The translations under genes and the position numbers were made by a program. From Rhodococcus coprophilus NBRC 100603 (lineage in GTDB: Bacteria > Actinomycetota > Actinomycetes > Mycobacteriales > Mycobacteriaceae): DNA of 64,000 nt. Where the stretch lies: the NCBI RefSeq assembly GCF_001895045.1, contig NZ_BDAM01000008.1:124001-188000 (forward strand), given 5' to 3'. Shown in pieces: positions 16,543-28,563 of this stretch (its first letter is position 1; each line of letters starts with the position of its first letter). Under the pieces are notes generated by a model. It was not told the DNA's origin. It did no database searches and saw only the letters and a program-made list of their open reading frames with translations.

Positions 16543-17927
16543 CCGAGAACGACAGCCGTTACCCGGGCGCCGACCTCGAAGCCGCTCTGGCGCGGTGGCT
16601 CCCCCGTCAGCGATGGTTTGCCGCCAAGGGGCACACCGTCACCGGTGTCCGGATCGTATTACGGCAGGCGCTCGCCGAAGGGCCCGGGTTCGGCGCCGAA
16701 CATGTGCTGGTGGCGGTCGACTTCGAGGACACACCCGAGCAGATCTACCAGGTGCCGTTGGGCTATCGATCCCACCTGCCCGACGAACTGACCCCGTGGA
16801 CGGTGGCGACGCCCGACGATGCCGGGCACAGCGTGTTCGTCTACGACGGTTTGCGCGATCAGGAGATCATCGGCCTGTACGCCCGGAGCTTGAGCAGCGG
16901 CAAGCCGAAGGGCACCGTCGACCTGCACACCGTCCCGGGGTCCGAATTCGAGATGGACGTACGTGGACGCCCGCTCGGTGCGGAACAGTCGAACACGTCG
17001 GTGGTCCTCGGGGAACGTCTCCTGCTCAAGATGTTCCGTCGGCTCACTCTCGGTATCAATCCGGACGTCGAACTGCACCTCGCGCTGAGCGAGGTGGGAT
17101 GCCGGTCGGTGGCGCCACTTCGGGCCTGGATCGACGCCGACGTCGAAGGGGTCCGCACGACGCTCGCGATGGCGCAGGATTTCGCCGCCAACTCCGCCGA
17201 CGGATGGGCGATGGCGCTCGGAAGCATCCGTGATCTGCTCATCGAAGGCGATCTGCGAGCCGACGAAGTCGGTACGGATTTCGCCGGTGAGTCGTATCGG
17301 ATGGGTACGGCCGTCGCCGAGGTCCATTCGGATCTCGCTGCCGCACTGGGGGAATCACAGCGTCCCGCGTCCGGACTCGCCGCTGCGATGTCCCGCAGGC
17401 TCGAGGCTGCCGCCGCCGAAGTCGAGGAACTGGCCGAATTCGTGCCCGCGATACAAGCACGATTCGACGAGGCCGCCGCGGTCGGCCCTGTGACGGTGCA
17501 GCGCATTCACGGCGACCTCCATCTCGGACAGGTGTTGCGCACACCGGAACGGTGGTTGCTCATCGACTTCGAGGGCGAACCCGCGAAGTCGCTGGTCGAG
17601 CGGCGGCACCCCGACACTCCCCTGCGCGACGTCGCCGGGATGCTGCGTTCTTTCGATTACGCCGCGCACCACTCGGTGCGAGAGCGGGAACCCGACACTG
17701 CCACAGCGCAGCGCGAGTTCCGGGCGCGCGAATGGGCAGAACGCAACTCTGCCGCGTTCTGCGACGGATACGCCGCGTCGTCGGGATCCGATCCGCGGGA
17801 CATCGGGGCGCTGTTGCGGGCATACGAGATCGACAAGGCCGTGTACGAGGTGGTGTACGAGGCGAGACACCGTCCGGCGTGGCTGAGGCTGCCTCTCAAC
17901 GCCATTCGGCGGTTGTCGCAGGACTGA
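16539..17927 (+). CDS. mak: Maltokinase (Pep2/Mak)
   Basis: A 462-residue kinase that makes maltose 1-phosphate from maltose and ATP. The N-terminal lid-like domain begins [20 protein letters not shown], which is diagnostic. The C-terminal aminoglycoside-phosphotransferase-like lobe has the catalytic loop [11 protein letters not shown] at about residues 323-333 and the metal-binding DFEGEPAK at about 344. ATG 16539 overlaps the treS stop, so translation is coupled. The gene ends 15 bases before a strong terminator hairpin. Confidence 0.95.
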   Translation: MTENDSRYPGADLEAALARWLPRQRWFAAKGHTVTGVRIVLRQALAEGPGFGAEHVLVAVDFEDTPEQIYQVPLGYRSHLPDELTPWTVATPDDAGHSVFVYDGLRDQEIIGLYARSLSSGKPKGTVDLHTVPGSEFEMDVRGRPLGAEQSNTSVVLGERLLLKMFRRLTLGINPDVELHLALSEVGCRSVAPLRAWIDADVEGVRTTLAMAQDFAANSADGWAMALGSIRDLLIEGDLRADEVGTDFAGESYRMGTAVAEVHSDLAAALGESQRPASGLAAAMSRRLEAAAAEVEELAEFVPAIQARFDEAAAVGPVTVQRIHGDLHLGQVLRTPERWLLIDFEGEPAKSLVERRHPDTPLRDVAGMLRSFDYAAHHSVREREPDTATAQREFRAREWAERNSAAFCDGYAASSGSDPRDIGALLRAYEIDKAVYEVVYEARHRPAWLRLPLNAIRRLSQD

Positions 17928-17942
17928 GCTCCACGTACACGA

Positions 17943-17981
17943 AGGGGCGGGTGTGTGCACTGCACACACCCGCCCCTTTTT
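17943..17981. terminator. Bidirectional terminator between mak and the clpC-like gene
   Basis: A perfect 17-base-pair inverted repeat (17943-17959 with 17961-17977) ending in a run of five T on the plus strand. It sits between convergent genes and should terminate treS-mak strongly. Confidence 0.9.
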
Positions 17982-17991
17982 CGGCGAACCG

Positions 17992-20418
<2,427 letters not shown>

Positions 20419-20437
20419 TCCGAAGCCTTTCTCTTGA

Positions 20438-20458
20438 CTTGAGCCTTACTCACTCAAC
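20438..20458. promoter_or_regulatory. HAIR element (HspR operator) upstream of the clpC-like gene
   Basis: CTTGAGC-N7-ACTCAAC, against the HspR-binding consensus CTTGAGT-N7-ACTCAAG: 12 of 14 half-site bases match and the seven-base spacer is exact. It ends 20 bases before the ATG of the clpC-like gene, where a repressor would block the promoter. Confidence 0.75.
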
Positions 20459-20542
20459 TAACGTGCCGAACACTTCATCAATTCCGATGCCCGGGGGCAA
20501 ATGATAGTGAGGTACGTCACCCACGACGAGAAGGCATTTCTA

Positions 20543-20552
20543 TTGTGCACAA
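20543..20552. promoter_or_regulatory. Perfect palindrome, candidate OhrR operator
   Basis: TTGTGCACAA is a perfect ten-base palindrome 27 bases upstream of the ohrR GTG start, in the only intergenic segment ahead of ohrR-ohr. OhrR proteins bind AT-flanked palindromes in their own promoter. The assignment rests on position and symmetry only. Confidence 0.4.
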
Positions 20553-20578
20553 CAGAACGGGGCGCTACTTTATTTCAC

Positions 20579-21034
20579 GTGTCGGATCCATTCGCTCTCG
20601 ATCAGCAGGTGTGCTTCGCGCTCTACCGAGCGTCGCGCGCCACCACCGCGATATATCGACCGCTCCTGGACCGACTCGGCGTCACCTACCCGCAGTACCT
20701 GGTGCTTCTTGCACTGTGGGAACGCGACGCGCGCGGAGTGCACGACCTGTGCGACGCGCTCGACCTCGACACCGGGACGCTTTCACCTCTCCTGAAACGA
20801 CTCGAGTCGGCCGGGCTCGTCGAACGGAAACGGCAACGCGACGACGAGAGACGCGTCGTCGTCCACCTCACCGACGCCGGCAGCGCTCTCCGAAAGGAAG
20901 CCGAGGACATCCCCGGCTGCGTGGCCCGGGCCGGACGGCTCGAACTCGACGAACTCGTCGAACTCCGCGACACGCTCCACCGCCTGACCGCCGCGCTGCA
21001 GAACGCAGCCGGCGACATCTCCGAGGAAAGGTAG
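20579..21034 (+). CDS. ohrR: OhrR, peroxide-sensing MarR-family repressor
   Basis: A 151-residue MarR-type winged-helix repressor. The start is placed at GTG 20579 because the protein then begins SDPFALDQQVCFALYRASRA, the conserved OhrR N-terminus with the reactive cysteine C12. The wing and recognition helix follow (LDTGTLSPLLKRLESAGLVERKRQ). Organic hydroperoxides oxidise the cysteine and release DNA. The gene lies seven bases upstream of ohr, its usual target, in the same operon. The longer open frame back to 20501 would cross the candidate operator and is unlikely. Confidence 0.93.
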   Translation: MSDPFALDQQVCFALYRASRATTAIYRPLLDRLGVTYPQYLVLLALWERDARGVHDLCDALDLDTGTLSPLLKRLESAGLVERKRQRDDERRVVVHLTDAGSALRKEAEDIPGCVARAGRLELDELVELRDTLHRLTAALQNAAGDISEER

Positions 21035-21041
21035 GACCGCC

Positions 21042-21464
21042 ATGAAGATCCTGTACACCGCAGAAGCCCTCGCCACCGGAGCCGGGCGTAACGGCCACGC
21101 GCGCACCAGCGACGGCAAGCTCGACGTCGACCTCGCCATGCCCGTCGAGATGGGCGGCAACGGTGAGGGCACCAACCCCGAGCAGCTGTTCGCGGCGGGC
21201 TATGCGGCGTGCTTCCATTCCGCACTCCAGATGATCGCGCGGCAGGAGAAGGCGGACATCAGCGATTCGGCCGTCGGCGCCCGCGTCGGCATCGGCCCGA
21301 CCGACGCAGGCGGATTCGGTCTCGCGGTCACCCTCGAGGTCACCCTGCCGAAGCTTTCCGCCGAGCAGGCACGCGAACTCACGGAAAAGGCGCACCAGGT
21401 GTGCCCGTACTCCAACGCGACCCGCGGCAACATCGAGGTCACTCTCGAGGTCTCCGAGGACTGA
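21042..21464 (+). CDS. ohr: Organic hydroperoxide resistance protein Ohr
   Basis: A 140-residue OsmC/Ohr-fold thiol peroxidase that reduces organic hydroperoxides in the cytosol. The two catalytic cysteines are present: C57 in GYAACFHSAL and the second in VCPYSNATRGN. The active-site Arg of GRNGHART and the N-terminal ILYTAEALATGAGRNG are characteristic of Ohr rather than OsmC. Usual length. It is co-transcribed with ohrR. Confidence 0.96.
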   Translation: MKILYTAEALATGAGRNGHARTSDGKLDVDLAMPVEMGGNGEGTNPEQLFAAGYAACFHSALQMIARQEKADISDSAVGARVGIGPTDAGGFGLAVTLEVTLPKLSAEQARELTEKAHQVCPYSNATRGNIEVTLEVSED

Positions 21465-21525
21465 TCGGCCGTCCCGCCGACCGGCCTCACCACGTGTCCA
21501 CGCTGCGCCCGCGTAGCGTGGACAC

Positions 21526-23847
21526 GTGCGTATGCAGGACGGGTCGCGGCTGGCGAAGTTCGCGGCCGAACTCGGATTCACCCTCGACGACTTCCAGGTC
21601 CGGTCCTGTCGCGCACTCGAAGACGATCGGGACGTGCTCGTGTGCGCGCCGACCGGGGCAGGCAAGACCGTCGTCGGTGAATTCGCGGCCTATCTCGCCC
21701 TCGAGAAGCGCCACACCCGGACCTCCCCGTCGCACGGAACGTGCTTCTACACCACGCCCATCAAGGCGTTGAGCAACCAGAAATACAACGATCTCGTCGA
21801 ACGATTCGGCGAGGGCGAGGTTGGCCTCCTCACCGGCGACATCACTCTCCACCCGCACGCCCCCGTCGTCGTCATGACGACGGAAGTGCTCCGCAGCATG
21901 CTGCACTCCCGCTCCCCGCTCCTCGACGGGCTCACCCACGTCGTGATGGACGAGGTGCACTATCTGGCGGACCGGGAGCGGGGAGCGGTCTGGGAAGAGA
22001 CGATCCTCTATCTTCCGGCCCAGGTGCGGCTGGCCAGCCTATCCGCGACGGTGAGCAATGCCGAGGAATTCGGAGAGTGGATCCGCAGGGTGCGCGGCGA
22101 GACGACGGTGGTCGTCGACGAGGTCCGGCCCGTACCGCTCACCCAGCACATGCTGGCCGGTGGCCGCCTGTTCAATCTCTTCTCCCCCACCACCGGCATC
22201 GTCGACGACACACTCGACCGCTACATCGCCCATCGGCAGCTTGCCGACGCGGCCCCTCCACCCGGCGGAAGAAGAGGCCGCAGACGCCGCAGCACCACGC
22301 CGGTTCCGGCCGGCGGCGACCGTCCGGAGATCGTGGCGCGGCTCGAAGCCGAACAGCTTCTGCCGGCGATCTGGTTCCGCTTCAGCCGTTCCGGGTGCGA
22401 CGCGGCGGTCACCGAATGCCTCGACTCGTCGCTGCGTCTCACCGAGGCGGCAGAGATTCCGCAGATCCGGGAGATCGCCGACCAGCACACCGCTGCCCTT
22501 CCCCCCGCAGACCTCGACGCGGTGGGCTATTCCGACTGGATCGAGGGCCTCGAGCGAGGGTTCGCCGCCCACCACGCCGGCCTCGTACCGGCATTCCGGC
22601 ACGCGGTGGAGGACCTGTTCTCCCGCGGGCTCGTGCGGGTCGTGTTCGCGACGGAGACACTCGCGGTGGGCGTCAACATGCCTGCCCGCACGGTCGTGCT
22701 CGAGCGTCTCGTCAAACCGACTGCATCCGGGCCGGTGCGCCTGACGCCCGGCGAATATACCCAGCTCACCGGCCGGGCGGGGCGACGCGGGATCGACGAG
22801 CAGGGCCACGCGGTGGTCCTGTGGAACCCTGATACTCTTCCCGCTGCCGTCGCCGGACTCGCCTCGACCCGCGCCTACCCGTTGCACAGCTCGCTTCGTG
22901 TCGGTTACAACACCTGCGTCAACCTCGTCGATCGACTCGGTCTCGAAGGGGCACGGAAACTTCTGGATCGCTCGTTCGCGCAATTCGAAGCGGAACGATC
23001 GGTGAGTGCGTTGTCCGATGCGGTGCGGGCGAACACGACGGTGATCGACGATCTCGAAGCGGAACTCGCCGATGCAGCAGGATTCGCCGAGTATCGGAGC
23101 CTGTACGAACGACTCACCGTCGCACGCACCACCGCCTCCGCCGAGACCGTCACCGCACTCGCCCGCGCGGTGCGCTCGCATCCCGGTCACCGCCGGGCGG
23201 ACCGCGTCCACCTCCTGGCGACAGCGGGCCGGCTGGCCGAACTGCGTACCGACACCCGTCGCATGCGCGCCGAGATCGACGCGGTCACCGGGCGTCTGCG
23301 CGACACGTTCGATCGCACACTCGCGGTGCTCGAGGAACGCGGTTATCTCCACCTCGATCCGGCCGGAAAGTCCGCCTACGTCACGGACGAAGGCAGGAGA
23401 CTCGGCCGGATCTACTGCACCAGTGATCTTCTCGTCGCCGAGTGTGTGCGGACCGGCGCGTGGGCGGGGCTCGAGCCCTGTGAACTCGCCGCGGTGACGT
23501 CGAGCGTGCTCGGGGAGAGCCGGCAGCGGAGCACAGGAGCCTCCGGATCCACCACTCCCGCGGTGGACGAGGCGCTTCGCGCCACCACGCGGTTGTGGGG
23601 TGAGCTTGCCGCGACCGAGGAACGACACGGGCTGACGGTGACTCCCGATCCCGATCCGGTGGCCGTGAAAGCCGTCCACCGGTGGGCTCGGGGGGACGGA
23701 CTCGCGGCGTCTCTTCGCGTCGCGGCGGAATCCGGACTCTCGCCGGGCGATCTGGTACGCCGCTACCTGCGCACCCTGGATCTGGTCGACCAGACCGGCC
23801 TTTGCCGGCGCGACGCCCTGCCCCCGGTGTCGTTCACGTTGACGTGA
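21526..23847 (+). CDS. DEAD/DEAH-box helicase, HelY/Ski2-like
   Basis: A 773-residue superfamily 2 helicase of the Ski2/Mtr4-like HelY group, probably acting on RNA. Motifs: Q-type FQVRSCRAL, Walker A APTGAGKT, TTPIKALSNQKY (Ia), MDEVHYL (DEVH), SLSATVSN (III), then VFATETLAVGVNMPARTVV (V) and QLTGRAGRRGID (VI). A C-terminal domain of about 300 residues follows. It is somewhat shorter than mycobacterial HelY (about 900 residues). The start may be GTG 21526 or ATG 21532. Its stop overlaps the convergent SDR gene by 14 bases. Confidence 0.92.
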   Translation: MRMQDGSRLAKFAAELGFTLDDFQVRSCRALEDDRDVLVCAPTGAGKTVVGEFAAYLALEKRHTRTSPSHGTCFYTTPIKALSNQKYNDLVERFGEGEVGLLTGDITLHPHAPVVVMTTEVLRSMLHSRSPLLDGLTHVVMDEVHYLADRERGAVWEETILYLPAQVRLASLSATVSNAEEFGEWIRRVRGETTVVVDEVRPVPLTQHMLAGGRLFNLFSPTTGIVDDTLDRYIAHRQLADAAPPPGGRRGRRRRSTTPVPAGGDRPEIVARLEAEQLLPAIWFRFSRSGCDAAVTECLDSSLRLTEAAEIPQIREIADQHTAALPPADLDAVGYSDWIEGLERGFAAHHAGLVPAFRHAVEDLFSRGLVRVVFATETLAVGVNMPARTVVLERLVKPTASGPVRLTPGEYTQLTGRAGRRGIDEQGHAVVLWNPDTLPAAVAGLASTRAYPLHSSLRVGYNTCVNLVDRLGLEGARKLLDRSFAQFEAERSVSALSDAVRANTTVIDDLEAELADAAGFAEYRSLYERLTVARTTASAETVTALARAVRSHPGHRRADRVHLLATAGRLAELRTDTRRMRAEIDAVTGRLRDTFDRTLAVLEERGYLHLDPAGKSAYVTDEGRRLGRIYCTSDLLVAECVRTGAWAGLEPCELAAVTSSVLGESRQRSTGASGSTTPAVDEALRATTRLWGELAATEERHGLTVTPDPDPVAVKAVHRWARGDGLAASLRVAAESGLSPGDLVRRYLRTLDLVDQTGLCRRDALPPVSFTLT

Positions 23848-24730
23848 GCGGGGTCTGCACGTCGCAGAGCCTCTCCGACAGCTCCCACAGACGCGAAGCG
23901 ACGTACTCGTCGTGCGACCGCGCGTTGGAACTCACCTTCTTGGGGTGCCCGCGCATCTCGAACAGTCCACCCGGCCCGTAGAAACCGCCCGGCTCCGCGT
24001 CGGGCGACGTCGCGGCGTACAGCGACGGCAGCGCGCCCATCTTCGCGGACTGCCCGATCACCGGTGTCACGAGTTCGACGAGCTTTCCGTAACGGGACTC
24101 GCTGCGGTACTGCAGGTTCGTCGAGGAGTATCCCGGGTGTACCGCGATGGACTTCACCGGTGACCCGTGTGCAGCGAGGCGCCGCTGCAGTTCGTAGGCG
24201 AAGAGCAGATTCGCGAGTTTCGACTGGCCGTAGGCGGGCCACCGCTCGTAACGTCGCCGCTCCCAGTTCACGTCGTCCAGGTCGATCTTGCCGATCCGGT
24301 GCATGGTGCTGCTCACGGTGACGACCCGATCGGTGATGCGTCCGAGAAGAAGTGCGGTCAGCGCGAAGTGCCCGAAGTGATTGGTGCCGATCTGCATCTC
24401 GAATCCGTCGGCCGTGCGGCGGAACGGCACCGCCATCACACCGGCGTTGTTCACCAGTACATCGATCGTCTCGTGGGTGGCGGCGAGACCCGCGGCGAAT
24501 TCGCGTACCGAGGACAGATCGGCGAGATCCAGCCTGCGTACCTGAGCGTTCTCCCCGATACCGTCGGCAACCTCCTGTCCCTTCGCGACGTCGCGGCACG
24601 CCAGCACCACTTGCGCGCCGGCGCGCGCGAGCGCCCGGGCCGTCTCGGCTCCGAGGCCGCTGTTCGCCCCCGTCACCACCACGGTGCGGTTGCTCTGATC
24701 CGGGATGTCGTTCGTTGTCCATGCCGCCAT
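23834..24730 (-). CDS. Short-chain dehydrogenase/reductase (retinol dehydrogenase-like)
   Basis: A 298-residue classical SDR. The cofactor site TGANSGLG is at about residue 20, followed by NNAGVM and the catalytic YGQSK, with the structural segment VSSTMHRIGKIDLDDVNWERRRY typical of the retinol-dehydrogenase/protochlorophyllide-reductase-like SDRs of actinobacteria. NADP(H) is the likely cofactor because an Arg follows the second strand (ACRDVAKG). Start ATG 24730 matches the domain boundary. A paralogue with the same layout lies at 38459-39334. The substrate is unknown. Confidence 0.92.
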   Translation of the reverse strand: MAAWTTNDIPDQSNRTVVVTGANSGLGAETARALARAGAQVVLACRDVAKGQEVADGIGENAQVRRLDLADLSSVREFAAGLAATHETIDVLVNNAGVMAVPFRRTADGFEMQIGTNHFGHFALTALLLGRITDRVVTVSSTMHRIGKIDLDDVNWERRRYERWPAYGQSKLANLLFAYELQRRLAAHGSPVKSIAVHPGYSSTNLQYRSESRYGKLVELVTPVIGQSAKMGALPSLYAATSPDAEPGGFYGPGGLFEMRGHPKKVSSNARSHDEYVASRLWELSERLCDVQTPLTST

Positions 24731-24946
24731 AACAGGCACCCTACGTACGTAGCGGCATCGGAAACAGGGGGTCACGGTGTTCCCGGCGAACCTGGCCGGA
24801 CACCGTCGGGCGGGCGCGATCCACCGCGGCATCGCACTCTGTACCGGTGATCGTTCCCTGTCTGCCTTCCGACTCGTAGAGTGCACCGGGACGCGAGTCC
24901 CGCAGGGGCCGCACGGGGGCGCGGACGACAGGGGAGGTTTGCATCG

Positions 24947-26134
24947 ATGGCGTACCGGAACGGGTCCAACGACCGCGAGGTCGGCGAGGCACTGCGGCAG
25001 GGAGATCCGGCCGCGACGAGGCGGCTGTACGACCTCTACGCGCCCGGATTGTTCGCGTACGCGTGTGGCTTCGTCGACGTATCGACCGCTTCCGACGTCG
25101 TGTACGACTCGGTCTGGATCGCGGCGCGGCGAATCGACGCTCTTCGGGACCTCGGGTTGTTGCGTGCCTGGGTCTACGCGATCGTCCGTTCCGAGTGCGC
25201 CCGGCCGGGGCGCGCAACCGGCTCCGTCGGCTTCGTACCCGCGACGGATCCTGCCGCGCCGCCACTTCGTCCCGAGGTGTACGCCGTCCGCGAGGCGGTG
25301 GGCAACCTCGGTGCGACCGAACGCGAAGTCCTGGAACTGGCGGTGCGACACCATTTCACCGCGCAGGACATCGACGCGATTCTCGGATCCGTGGCCGGTG
25401 ACGGCCGCTCCTTCGCCCGCGCTCAGGAAGCGGTGGACCTGGCCGTGCCGACGGTCCCGAACGCCACCGGCTTGTTCGCGTCCCTGCCGCCCGTCCCCCT
25501 CCCCCCGCGCCTGCGCGACCGCGTGTTCTCGGCGGAGCCACTCGCCACCGAACTCGCCGACATGGGTCGGCGCATCGAACCGCTGAACCGGAACGGGTTT
25601 CCTACCGTTCGCCGTTCGCGCGGGAAGAGGTCGGCGATCGTCGTCGCCGCGATGGCAGCAGTTCTTGCGACCGCCGTCATCGCAGTGGCTGCCCAACCCG
25701 GCCCGGACTCCGCGGACCCGCCCGTGCCTCCGTCTTCGGCGTCGCGCCCGGTGACGCTGCCGCAGTCACCCGCGGCCGCCGTCACGGTCACCCCCACGAG
25801 CGAGACCACCACGAGCGAGACCACCAATCCGCCCACGACAACCGAACCGTCTCCCGAACCGATGACTCCGGTGGCCGAAACGACGGTCCCCCTCTTCGAT
25901 CCGATTCCCACCCTCAGTTCCTCTTCCCCTTCCACCTCGACATCCACTTCGTCGCCACCGGCGGTGTCCAGCACCTCCACCACCGACGAAAGGACGCGTT
26001 ACCCCCGGCGGACGAGACCGACGGACGACTCGCGGGAAGAGGAGAAGGAACGCGACCAGAGTCCGACCACCGCCGTCCCCACTCCGACCCGAACCGCGCC
26101 ACCGACGACCACCGCGCGGGCGGCTGCTCCCTAG
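24947..26134 (+). CDS. Sigma-70-like protein fused to a membrane anchor and Ser/Thr-rich outer domain
   Basis: A 395-residue protein starting at ATG 24947 with GGGGAGG upstream. Residues 13-85 resemble ECF sigma region 2 (GDPAATRRLYDLYAPGLFAYA, LRAWVYAIVRSECARPGR). Residues 112-166 resemble region 4 (LGATEREVLELAVRHHFTAQDIDAILG). A basic stretch and one transmembrane helix at about 229-249 follow. The last 145 residues are low-complexity Ser/Thr/Pro with charged patches, presumably outside the cell. Region 4 has a degenerate helix-turn-helix, so it may be a sensor or sigma-like regulator rather than an active sigma factor. Confidence 0.75.
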   Translation: MAYRNGSNDREVGEALRQGDPAATRRLYDLYAPGLFAYACGFVDVSTASDVVYDSVWIAARRIDALRDLGLLRAWVYAIVRSECARPGRATGSVGFVPATDPAAPPLRPEVYAVREAVGNLGATEREVLELAVRHHFTAQDIDAILGSVAGDGRSFARAQEAVDLAVPTVPNATGLFASLPPVPLPPRLRDRVFSAEPLATELADMGRRIEPLNRNGFPTVRRSRGKRSAIVVAAMAAVLATAVIAVAAQPGPDSADPPVPPSSASRPVTLPQSPAAAVTVTPTSETTTSETTNPPTTTEPSPEPMTPVAETTVPLFDPIPTLSSSSPSTSTSTSSPPAVSSTSTTDERTRYPRRTRPTDDSREEEKERDQSPTTAVPTPTRTAPPTTTARAAAP

Positions 26135-26260
26135 CCGCCCGGCACCGGGCCGACGTTCGACTCGGTGCCGTCACACGGGTGAGATGCGGCGGACACATTA
26201 CGGGCCTACCGTCACGCCGTCGGCCACTCGTGTTCGCCGGGAAAGAGGGGAGACGCCGCC

Positions 26261-26983
26261 GTGGCGCCACGTCGCAGATCGGTGCTTCTCGACCGGCTCC
26301 GTGTGGACGCACCCGGACGACCACAGGACGCCATCCTCGACGAACTCCGGCGCGTCTTCCTCTCCGGCGCAGCGCCGCCCGGCACGCCGATACCGCTGGG
26401 CGATGTGGCGGAACTCTTCGGTGTCAGCCGCATCCCCGTACGCGAAGCGCTCAAGACCCTGATCGGGGAGGGACTGGTCACCCATCGGCAGAATCACGGA
26501 TACATCGTCGCCCAGTTGACGGCCGCAGAACTGCGCGAGCTGTACCTCGTCCGCGAGACACTCGAATCCGCGTCCCTCGCGGCAGCACTCCACAACGCCA
26601 CCCCCGAGGACGACCGGCTCGCCGAGCTTTCACACGAGATTCTCGAACGTGCTGTACGGGAACATGACTCGCACACCTATCACCGGGAGAGTCGCATCTT
26701 CCACATGACGCTCGCGCGTCCGTCCCGGATGCACCGGCTACTGCACATGCTCGAATACGCCTGGAACATCACCGAGCCGGTCCAGCCGATGGTCCACGTG
26801 AGCGACGCAGAACGCGCCGAACTGCACCACGAACACAAGGCAATGCTCGACGCCTTCCTCGCACGTGACACCGAAAAGCTGCTTGCAGCGTACGAACACC
26901 ACAATCGGCGGCTCGACGCGGCGATCTCGACGCTTGCCGCGGACGCAGGCCTGCTGAGCCCGGAAGATATACAGTTCGGGTAA
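26261..26983 (+). CDS. GntR-family (FCD/FadR-type) regulator
   Basis: A 240-residue regulator with an N-terminal winged helix (PLGDVAELFGVSRIPVREALKTLIGEGLV, about residues 45-75) and an all-helical FCD ligand domain that usually binds a metal and an organic acid. The histidines of the FCD pocket appear in RESRIFHMTL and ELHHEHKAM. Start GTG 26261 has a GAGGGGAG ribosome site. It lies 64 bases upstream of the NCS1 transporter on the same strand and probably controls the transporter-racemase operon. Confidence 0.92.
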   Translation: MAPRRRSVLLDRLRVDAPGRPQDAILDELRRVFLSGAAPPGTPIPLGDVAELFGVSRIPVREALKTLIGEGLVTHRQNHGYIVAQLTAAELRELYLVRETLESASLAAALHNATPEDDRLAELSHEILERAVREHDSHTYHRESRIFHMTLARPSRMHRLLHMLEYAWNITEPVQPMVHVSDAERAELHHEHKAMLDAFLARDTEKLLAAYEHHNRRLDAAISTLAADAGLLSPEDIQFG

Positions 26984-27047
26984 TCCTGCGGCAATGTCGC
27001 GCGGTTAGCGTCGGTTCATCGAAATCGCTCACCGCACAGGAGAACCC

Positions 27048-28559
27048 ATGACCGAAGTGCTGACACCGCGCGACGATGCACCCGTACCGGGCCCGTCCGC
27101 GGCCTACGATCCGCGGCTCACCAACGACGATCTGGCCCCTTTGAAGAACCAGCGATGGGGCTCGTACAACATCTTCGCGTTCTGGATGTCCGACGTGCAC
27201 AGCGTCGGTGGTTACGTCACGGCCGGCAGCCTGTTCGCACTCGGTTTGGCGAGCTGGCAGGTGCTGGTCGCACTGCTGGTGGGCATCACCATCGTCTACT
27301 TCTTCTGCAACCTCGTCGCCAAACCCAGCCAGGTCACCGGGGTACCCTATCCGGTCATCTGCCGCAGCGTCTTCGGGGTGCTGGGTGCGAACATTCCCGC
27401 CATCATCCGGGGCGTCATCGCCGTGGCCTGGTACGGAATCCAGACGTTCCTCGCGTCGGCCGCACTGGACGTGGTGCTGATCAAACTCTTCCCCTCGCTC
27501 GCGCCGTACGCGGTCGTCGCGGACTACGGGTTCGCCGGGCTGTCCGCACTCGGCTGGGCCAGCTTCCTGACGCTGTGGGTACTCCAGGCATGCGTGTTCT
27601 GGCGGGGCATGGAATCGATCCGGCGGTTCATCGACTTCTGCGGTCCCGCAGTCTATGTCGTGATGTTCCTGCTCTGCGGCTACCTGATATCCCAGGCCGG
27701 GTGGAGTGCGATCGACCTGACGCTCGGCGCCGTCACCCACACGGGCTGGTCCTCGGTGCCCGTCATGCTCGGTGCGATCGCGCTGGTGGTCTCGTACTTC
27801 TCCGGACCGATGCTCAACTTCGGTGACTTCTCCCGGTACGGAAAGTCCTTCGGTGCAGTGAAGAAGGGGAACCTCCTCGGACTTCCGGTCAATTTTCTGG
27901 TTTTCTCGCTGCTCGTGGTGATCACCGCCTCGCTGACCCTTCCGGTCTACGGCGAACTGATCACCGACCCGGTCGAGACCGTCGCCCGCATCGATTCGAC
28001 CTTCGCGATCGTCCTCGGCGCGCTCACCTTCGCGATCGCCACCATCGGTATCAACATCGTCGCGAACTTCATCGCGCCGGCGTTCGACTTCTCCAACGTC
28101 AGCCCCCAGCGGATCAGCTGGCGGGCAGGCGGCATGATCGCCGCGGTCGGATCGATTCTCATCACCCCGTGGAACCTGTACAACAACCCGGAAGTCATCC
28201 ACTACACACTCGAGACCCTCGGCGCGTTCATCGGCCCGCTGTTCGGCATCCTCATCGCCGACTACTACCTGGTGCGCAAGCAGAAGGTGATCGTCGACGA
28301 CCTTTTCACGATGTCCGAGAAAGGTGCCTACTGGTACCGCAAGGGATACAACCCCGCCGCCGTGGTCGCCACGGTCGTCGGTGCCGCCGTCGCGATGACC
28401 CCGGTGCTGTTCAACAGTGCTCCCGGCATGAGCACCGCGGCGCAGTACAGCTGGTTCATCGGGTGCGGACTCGGTTTCGCCGTCTACTACCTGCTGGCCA
28501 CCCGTACCCGGTTTGCGGTGCACGTCCCCGAGCCCGCCCCCACGCAGGAAGCCGTCTGA
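27048..28559 (+). CDS. NCS1-family nucleobase/hydantoin:cation symporter
   Basis: A 503-residue membrane protein with about 12 transmembrane segments and the NCS1 layout. Typical stretches are NQRWGSYNIFAFWMSDVHSVGGY, YPVICRSVFGVLGAN, the AWYGIQTF helix and GPMLNFGDFSRY. The family includes Mhp1 (hydantoins), uracil, cytosine and allantoin permeases. The adjacent hydantoin-racemase-like gene, five bases downstream, favours a hydantoin or allantoin-like substrate. ATG 27048 has AGGAG upstream. Confidence 0.92.
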   Translation: MTEVLTPRDDAPVPGPSAAYDPRLTNDDLAPLKNQRWGSYNIFAFWMSDVHSVGGYVTAGSLFALGLASWQVLVALLVGITIVYFFCNLVAKPSQVTGVPYPVICRSVFGVLGANIPAIIRGVIAVAWYGIQTFLASAALDVVLIKLFPSLAPYAVVADYGFAGLSALGWASFLTLWVLQACVFWRGMESIRRFIDFCGPAVYVVMFLLCGYLISQAGWSAIDLTLGAVTHTGWSSVPVMLGAIALVVSYFSGPMLNFGDFSRYGKSFGAVKKGNLLGLPVNFLVFSLLVVITASLTLPVYGELITDPVETVARIDSTFAIVLGALTFAIATIGINIVANFIAPAFDFSNVSPQRISWRAGGMIAAVGSILITPWNLYNNPEVIHYTLETLGAFIGPLFGILIADYYLVRKQKVIVDDLFTMSEKGAYWYRKGYNPAAVVATVVGAAVAMTPVLFNSAPGMSTAAQYSWFIGCGLGFAVYYLLATRTRFAVHVPEPAPTQEAV

Positions 28560-28563
28560 TCGA

